The notes under the pieces were generated by a model. That model had not been told where the DNA came from, did no database searches, and was given only the letters and a program-made list of their open reading frames with translations. DNA of 13,548 nt, taken from NCBI GenBank assembly GCA_004151065.3, contig NWUY0300020392.1, forward strand, positions 29,587-43,134. Direction: 5' to 3'. Below are positions 8,261 through 13,548 of this stretch, piece after piece. Position 1 is the first letter of the stretch. Each line of letters opens with the position of its first letter. The stretch comes from Larix sibirica. Its lineage: Eukaryota; Streptophyta; Pinopsida; Pinales; Pinaceae. Made by a program: the position numbers and the translations under genes.

Positions 8261-8679
8261 TTTGATGGCGCATGCCGAGGTACCGAAGGCCAGTGTGGAA
8301 TCAGTGGAGTGGTGATATTGAGTAGGACTCGTCACTTCAAGATAAAAATGGGAGGGGTGTAGGTACAAACATAACGGTGGAATTCCTGGATATTTGGGGC
8401 TTGTTAAAATTTTCCTCCCTAAATCACATAGACTGTCTACAGGTGGCAAGAGATTCAAAAGCCATCATAGATTGGATTTATGGGAAGGCCTCTCTCTGAG
8501 TCCTCAATCTCAATGGATGGATGAGAAGGGTGAGATTATTGCAGGAAACTTTCCAAAGCCTTAGTCTGTTCCATATATAGAGAGAATTTAATGGGGAGGC
8601 CAACAGGTTATCAAAGGACACCCTACAGCTTGCGGAAGGAAATCTAGTACATGAGGAGATTGATGATCATCATGTGTAG
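8261..8679 (+). pseudogene. LINE RNase H-like domain, broken (copy 2)
   Basis: Same as 2464-2882: FDGACRG, a one-base shift in the G run near 8348-8359, VEFLDIWGLL, RDSKAIIDW and EANRLSK, with stops at 8497 and 8578 and the end TAG at 8677-8679. The last acidic residue is again Asn (8602-8604). Confidence 0.78.
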
Positions 8680-9265
8680 GGGTCTCTTTAGCTATTCTAG
8701 GCTGCTTTTCATCTTTTTCGATTCAGGATTGTTTTGATGTGGATTAGAGGGATCATTGTTTTTGCTTTTCTTATTGCTTTCCTTTGTATGACTGGCGGTA
8801 TTTCAGAGTTGTTGAGGATGAATTACATATGTTTTGGCTGGTTCTCTATGGAACGTTAGTGTCTCATGTTTTGCAGTATGCTTCAAACTCTTGTGGTATA
8901 CATTAGTTGTTATTTGGATGGGCTAAGGAGGTATATCCTCTTAGCAACGTGAAGTATTTAGTATGGAATTTTCACTCAGGGAGTTGTTGATCTTTTTGCC
9001 GTTTGGAAATGGCAAGAAGATTTACTCATCCGGAAGTATAGAGTGTGTTTGGAAGTCTAGACTGTATGGTGAGTAAAATAGAAATTTGTAATTATTTGTA
9101 TTTGTATATCTTGATCCTAAATGGTCATTAATCAATGAAGATAGATACATAGATAAATCTTCGAACATAAGGGAATTCCACATTATCCAAGTTCCATGTA
9201 CGGTAGAGCTTTGCTCCTGAGTATTTTGCTCCCATTCTACACTGAACCAAATGCTCCAAAATCGA

Positions 9266-10340
9266 TCAAATTTGAAGTTTGATTAATTGTTTAACTTTGT
9301 TGAATCCCAAGTTTAACAATTGTTTAACCTTCGATGGAGAAGATCTACGATTAACCTTCAGTGGAGATCGTTTCGAAGTAGGTCGCGAGTTTAAGGAACC
9401 CAGCTGCTGTTGTATCAATTTGCTGCTTCTGAGAACTGCCATCTGCAGCTCTGAGTCGTGAGACCACCATTGCTTAATACTGTGAGCTTCCAAGAACTTT
9501 CTAGGTCCCTTCGACACTACAAACAGTTTAGCATCCACACGATCATTCAGATAATCACAAGCAGCCTCCTGCTCATCTCTTACCAATTTCTCATCGCAGT
9601 AGTAACGGCAAATACAGTCGTTACTGTTGACATAGAAATGGGGAACCCATTTTTGTTTTCTTTGGCAAACTTCAGGCCTTTTTTTCTCCTCATCCGACCC
9701 TTCACCGTCGCCTTCCTTGTTTCTCATCTCAGAATGCAGAATAGCTCCTGGCACCACGCCCTTAAAAACATTCCACAAGATTTCAAACTTGTCACCAATT
9801 CTTCTGAAACCCATGGGAAACGAAACAGAAGGCGGATTGAAGAGATGGGCTTCCACGCATATTCCTTCCTCTGCCAAGGCCTTTCCCACCTGCAAAACCA
9901 GGCCTGCTCCCAACGAATGCCCGGCCATGCACACTTTGTTGCTCCCATATCTCCCCACTAAGTTCCTCACCGCCTCTAACGACTTATGAAACCTGCAGGA
10001 ACCTCTCAGATCCTCCGTTGTTAATATTTTCAGATCGTCCTCTATGTCCCTTCTTATGGTGGGTGCCCTTAGCAAGGTCCCCCGGAGGGCTATTATTGCC
10101 TGGGGAGCCTTCCTTGGCCTCCTTAATACCTTATCAGAGCTGTCCCATTCAAGTGTGGCTCCAAAGATGGAAGCGTCTTTCTCGTCCACCAATGTTTCCA
10201 CAGCTTTGTATTTGAAGGGCTGCCACCATTTGGGTGCCAATCCTGCATCCCCTTCTCGCTTTTTCTGTCTGTCCAACTCCAGCAGATACACTGCCTGTGT
10301 GAAGCAGGCCATCACTCTGCACTTGTACTTATCATTATTC
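9266..10340 (-). CDS. Class-3 lipase-like alpha/beta-hydrolase, last exon (copy 2)
   Basis: The same 357-residue exon as at 4543-3469, with GHSLG, the SNDCICRYY Asp block and EAHSIKQWW intact and no stop. Three residues differ from copy 1, all within 17 positions around the catalytic-His motif: RKL becomes RKF just before EAH, WWSR becomes WWSH, and SEV becomes SEL (bases 9496, 9459 and 9448). No synonymous change was seen in this exon. The splice acceptor is at 10342-10341. This copy has a continuous upstream flank to 13548, but I found no first exon there, so the exon is either further away behind a long intron or too short to recognise. Hydrolase activity is inferred from the family, and the substrate is unknown. 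Confidence 0.88.
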
Positions 10341-10429
10341 CTGTGCACAAACAAACATATATACATCACAGAAGTAACATAAACTTAACACAGGCCATCA
10401 CTCTGCACTTGCACTTATCATTATTCCTG
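10305..10429. repeat. 39-bp direct repeat spanning the lipase splice acceptor (copy 2)
   Basis: Units at 10305-10343 and 10391-10429, identical in layout to copy 1, giving a proximal acceptor (exon base 10340) and a distal one (exon base 10426). Confidence 0.92.
10341..10357 (-). other. Predicted 3' splice site of the lipase exon (copy 2)
   Basis: Same T-rich run and GTGCACAG acceptor as copy 1, with the AG at 10342-10341. Confidence 0.65.
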
Positions 10430-10553
10430 AAAACATTCAATGAACCTGGATAAAAAATTGAAAATGAAATATATGTGATGTTACATAATGTTACAAGTAA
10501 AATAGAAAACATTCAATGCACCTGAATAAAAAATATTCTATTCTATTCTATTC
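10429..10553. repeat. 29-bp direct repeat and (TATTC)4 run in intron (copy 2)
   Basis: Repeat units at 10429-10457 and 10505-10533, followed by four TATTC units. Unchanged from copy 1. Confidence 0.85.
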
Positions 10554-11230
10554 TCTCTCACATTATAAAATTTGAAAATTTGGCTGATTACCAACTAGAA
10601 TGTCCCATAATGTCTCCCAGGGTATGGGGCATTTAATGGCAGGACTTGACAATAGCTTCTCTGCATTCTTCTTGCTATGCTGGGCCACAAGCGTGCTCAT
10701 TTGAGATACTGCATGCATTACAGTTGTAGCAAGCAATATACAGTTTGTTAGAATTAAATAGCACTCTGCTAAATAAACAGCAAGCAATAAGCACAAATAT
10801 TCTGTAGTAATACATTAGTGGTTGCTCCCTTAATGAGATAAAGAAAAAACTTTTACAAATGTATTACTTATCCCAAAATAAACTACTCAGTTCTTTCTAC
10901 TAATTGATTTTCTCTTACATTTTTCATATATCATTGGAATCGAGATCTTAAACAATGAATTTTTGACTGCCTTGAATTGGCTGAGTAATGCATGAACCAT
11001 CGACATTTGAGTACTCAGTTCAACTCCAACTTTTCTTCGGCTTATTGATGATACTCCAAGGTCATCAACTCAATGATATCTCCTTTTATAAACACTAAAA
11101 TTCTCCTTCTGCGCATGGCACCTTTTTTAATTTTTAGGTTGGTATTCTAGTGTAGGTTGGTAATCTGTGGAAATTAAAATATGTTTTATTAATTTTATCA
11201 TTTACATAAAATTGTGAAAATATCAAAATT

Positions 11231-11250
11231 ATATATATATATATATATAT
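11231..11250. repeat. (AT)10 microsatellite (copy 2)
   Basis: Ten AT units, against nine in copy 1. Confidence 0.92.
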
Positions 11251-11290
11251 GAAAATTGTGAAAATACATTTGATTAATCAAACATCAATA

Positions 11291-11473
11291 AGATATTTTA
11301 TTATTTAAATAGAATTGTGAAAATACGTTAAAATCTATTAACAAAATTTTAAGAAAAACAAACTTATATATATCCATTTTTAGATATTTTATTATTTAAA
11401 TAGAATTGTGAAAATACCATTAGAATCTATTAACAAAATTTTAAGGAAGACAAACTTGTATACATCCACTTTT
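11291..11473. repeat. 91-bp tandem repeat, two units (copy 2)
   Basis: AGATATTTTATTATTTAAAT starts at 11291 and 11382. No difference from copy 1 was noticed. Confidence 0.88.
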
Positions 11474-11585
11474 GTATGAATTTGTATTTATAAGTTTGGT
11501 TTCAGTTTACATTTCCAAATATAAAACTAAAATTGGATTATTTGTTTCTATGAATTATGTTTTCTAATTATCTTAATATTTTGTA

Positions 11586-11628
11586 ACTTATATATGTTTA
11601 TACCAATTTTGTGACTTATATATGTTTA
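11586..11628. repeat. 15-bp direct repeat at the end of the duplicated block
   Basis: ACTTATATATGTTTA occurs at 11586-11600 and 11614-11628, a period of 28. Copy 1 stops inside the first unit, after ACTTATATAT. Confidence 0.9.
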
Positions 11629-11876
11629 CCTTTAAGGAAATTTAGTAGTTCTATGCTTGACAAGTATATAGAAAGGTTGGATCTCTTAGATTAAGGTTGA
11701 TCGCTTAGGGACCTCTAGAACCTCTAGCATATCTATGCCTTACTAAATTATAGGATTTGGGGTAAGGTTACAAACATCGAATGCAATTTTCAGTATTTTT
11801 AAATCAAGATGTGAAACTTAAAGTTACATGTAAAATAAAGTCCAAGTGCTGCAATATCTATAAAATATACATGAAA

Positions 11877-11945
11877 TTATCCTTGTTTACATTTTAAATA
11901 TAAAATATTAAGTCCAATTTATCCTTGTTTAAACATTTTAAATAT
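11877..11945. repeat. Short tandem direct repeat
   Basis: TTATCCTTGTTTACATTTTA at 11877 recurs as TTATCCTTGTTTAAACATTT at 11919, both ending in TTAAATAT. The second has two extra bases; the period is 42. No function is apparent. Confidence 0.85.
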
Positions 11946-12209
11946 CAAAGATTCTATTAAAAAAATTAGTAAAAATGTAAGTGAAGATTCTCTTAAAAAC
12001 TCAATTAAACATATAATTAACTACAGAGTAACTTGTTAAAGCTTAAGTATGTTTTCATTTAGTACATTAGTTATGAGTGAGTTAAGGGGTAGTAAGTGAG
12101 TGAGGTAGGAAAGGGTTATTGGGTAATTATTTGTTAAAGTTTATTGATATTAGTGAGTTATTATTTAGTGGTGAGTGGTTTAGTGGTTAGTAGGTAGAAG
12201 TTAAAGGTT

Positions 12210-12267
12210 TAGTGGGTTAGTATTGGGTTTTAACCCACTAACCCTCTCTCTAATGATTAACCCACTA
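12210..12267. repeat. Inverted repeat with two alternative right arms
   Basis: TAGTGGGTTA (12210-12219) is perfectly complementary to TAACCCACTA at 12231-12240, with an 11-base loop. The right arm is repeated at 12258-12267, so a second hairpin with a longer loop is possible. It sits at the end of a GT-rich stretch full of GTGAG/TTAGTGG-like words. Confidence 0.85.
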
Positions 12268-13548
12268 ACTCCTAACCTTAATTGACCATATGAATTTCAT
12301 TGTTTATTAATTCTTATTGATTAAATTAATGCGATATACATTAGAAAAGAGGTAAGAGTGATGATACCTACACATACCCAAATCACTAAGAACCTACCGA
12401 AGCATGCCGAGGCATGTGAAAGAGATATCATTGTACATAGACTTTCCCATAGTATAATGAAACTATAGGCAATCATATTCTTGAAATGATAGAAAGCAAG
12501 AATTAAGGGGAAAAGGGGGGCACAATCAAGGGAAAGAGTGAAAGAAAATGGTTCCAACTCTCTTGGGAGGAGAGGAGGTAAAGAGGAAAACAAGGGAAAA
12601 GGTGATCTGGAAAGTCAGGAGGGATGCGAGGAAGAAAAGAGGCGAGAATATCAAGATTGGTAAAGGCATCCATACAACTAAAATACGCCTGACATGTCAA
12701 TCATGACCACCACCCCAATTTGATTGAAAAAAATACATGATAATCAACTTCCCTAGGAAGATATGTACCTTGGATGGGTCCCTAGCTAAAGTATAAGTCC
12801 AACAACAATCAAACATTTTAGAAAGATGAGATAAAATAGAGCTTAATAACAATTTGCTTGAACAACATCAGGAAGGGATGCAAAAGGAAGTTTCCTCAAG
12901 CAACATAGTATGAAAAAGACAAAAGAAAACTACTCCAAAAATAGTGAGGTGGGAAAAATGAAAGATAAATCACAGAGGATGCACTTCATGATGCAATTCA
13001 CTTCAAGGCTCAGTAAAAAGATGAGCAAGGTTAGCAAAGGAATTTGATTAGGTGAGGGAAACCTCAAAAGAGGAAACGGAAGTAATTGAATGTAGTCCTA
13101 GAACAAAACAGTGAACATAAGAAACAATGAAAGTGGCCTTCAGGAAGTAATTAGGGAACACAAAGAAGTGATATGGATCACAACAACTCGAAAAAGAGAA
13201 ACCTTCATGGAAGAATGAGAGATTTTGTGTGAAGGTGTTAGGGAGAACCAACATGTTCATGTCAAATCAAGGGAAGAGAAGGATATTTACCCCAACTCTC
13301 TTTGGAACACAAAAAATTGGGTGTCCACAGTGTTAGGGCCAAGATTCAAGGGAATGTTAATACTTCTAAGAAGTTTAGTCCTAACTTGGTTAAATCCTAG
13401 CATGGTCTAACATCCAGGCGAAAAGATGGAAACCTTAAGGGCATGATAGGTTAAGAAAATATGGTGTTGAGGGTAGGGAAAATTTTAAGAACCCCCCTAA
13501 ATTTCTATGTATAATAAATGGGAAAATATCCATGGTATATAGGAAAAT

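Larger units (their letters stand above)
5895..9158 (+). mobile_element. Degenerate L1-type LINE, copy 2
   Basis: The same LINE remnant as at 98-3361, with the same stops, the same frameshifts and the same internal duplication. Only three substitutions were found inside it (C438T, A605C and T742C relative to copy 1). Shared lesions mean that the damage predates the duplication, or that both copies are one locus. The presumed 3' UTR and tail are at 8680-9158. Confidence 0.85.
5798..11595. repeat. 5.8-kb direct repeat, copy 2 (contiguous with unique flank)
   Basis: The second copy of 1-5796, at roughly 99.8% identity. Its first base corresponds to window position 1 and its last matched base (11595) to position 5796. 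It continues without a break into single-copy DNA at 11596, so this copy is more likely to represent the true locus. Confidence 0.97.
10558..11595. other. Lipase intron / upstream flank, AT-rich (copy 2)
   Basis: No confident gene. Most of the non-coding differences between the copies fall here: an extra A at 10567-10570, a missing T near 10627, C to T at 10647, A to T at 11168, and one extra AT unit. The minus-strand open stretch ending in SSPAIKCP changes frame because of the missing T. Confidence 0.6.
11596..13548. other. Single-copy tail with no recognised gene
   Basis: Scanning both strands I find only short open stretches, none with a family motif I recognise. The longest are minus 12593-12321 (90 codons), minus 13260-13048 (70 codons) and plus 13225-13410 (61 codons). 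The first part is AT-rich with short direct repeats. About 12040-12280 is GT-rich and ends in an inverted repeat. About 12478-12660 and much of 12820-13230 are purine-rich on the + strand. The right half could be an old, decayed retroelement, but no diagnostic domain supports that. Confidence 0.5.

Noticed and set aside
12060-12250. GTTAG/GGGTTA words as an interstitial telomere tract
   Set aside because: There is no regular TTTAGGG array, only irregular GT-rich words.
1-13548. A novel multi-gene defence, biosynthetic or mobile system
   Set aside because: Only one protein-coding gene and one decayed LINE are supportable, each seen twice because of the 5.8-kb duplication. Nothing indicates cooperating genes.

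Overview
The window is nuclear DNA from a land plant. The support is an intron-bearing gene for a plant-type class-3 (alpha/beta-hydrolase) lipase of the At4g10955-like family, a decayed plant L1-type LINE with a zf-RVT region and a plant-type RNase H tail, and AT-rich non-coding DNA with microsatellites. I cannot resolve the species. There is no bacterial operon structure, CRISPR array, rRNA or tRNA that I can see.

Layout: positions 1-5796 and 5798-11595 are two nearly identical copies of one block, separated by a single N at 5797. By eye they differ by about 8 substitutions and 3 small indels, roughly 99.8% identity. Copy 1 begins at the first base of the window and copy 2 begins at the same base directly after the N. 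Copy 2 then runs on into about 1.95 kb of single-copy sequence (11596-13548). This is what one expects if a redundant contig or alternative haplotype was placed beside its counterpart. A real tandem duplication is not excluded.

Within each block, from left to right: (a) a LINE remnant on the + strand (about 98-3361 / 5895-9158). It reads through reverse transcriptase, a zinc-binding-like region and RNase H, with in-frame stops, frameshifts and an internal 212-bp tandem duplication. (b) On the - strand, converging with the LINE, a long uninterrupted lipase exon (4543-3469 / 10340-9266) with a visible Ser/Asp/His catalytic set. Its short first exon is not found. (c) An intron or 5' flank with small tandem duplications, including a duplicated copy of the splice acceptor plus the exon start, then microsatellites and a 91-bp tandem repeat.

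The tail 11596-13548 holds no gene I can recognise. It has short direct repeats, a GT-rich stretch ending in a hairpin-forming inverted repeat, and a purine-rich region.

I see no undescribed multi-gene system. The observations most worth checking are whether the 5.8-kb duplication is real, the three amino-acid differences clustered around the lipase catalytic histidine, and the duplicated splice acceptor.
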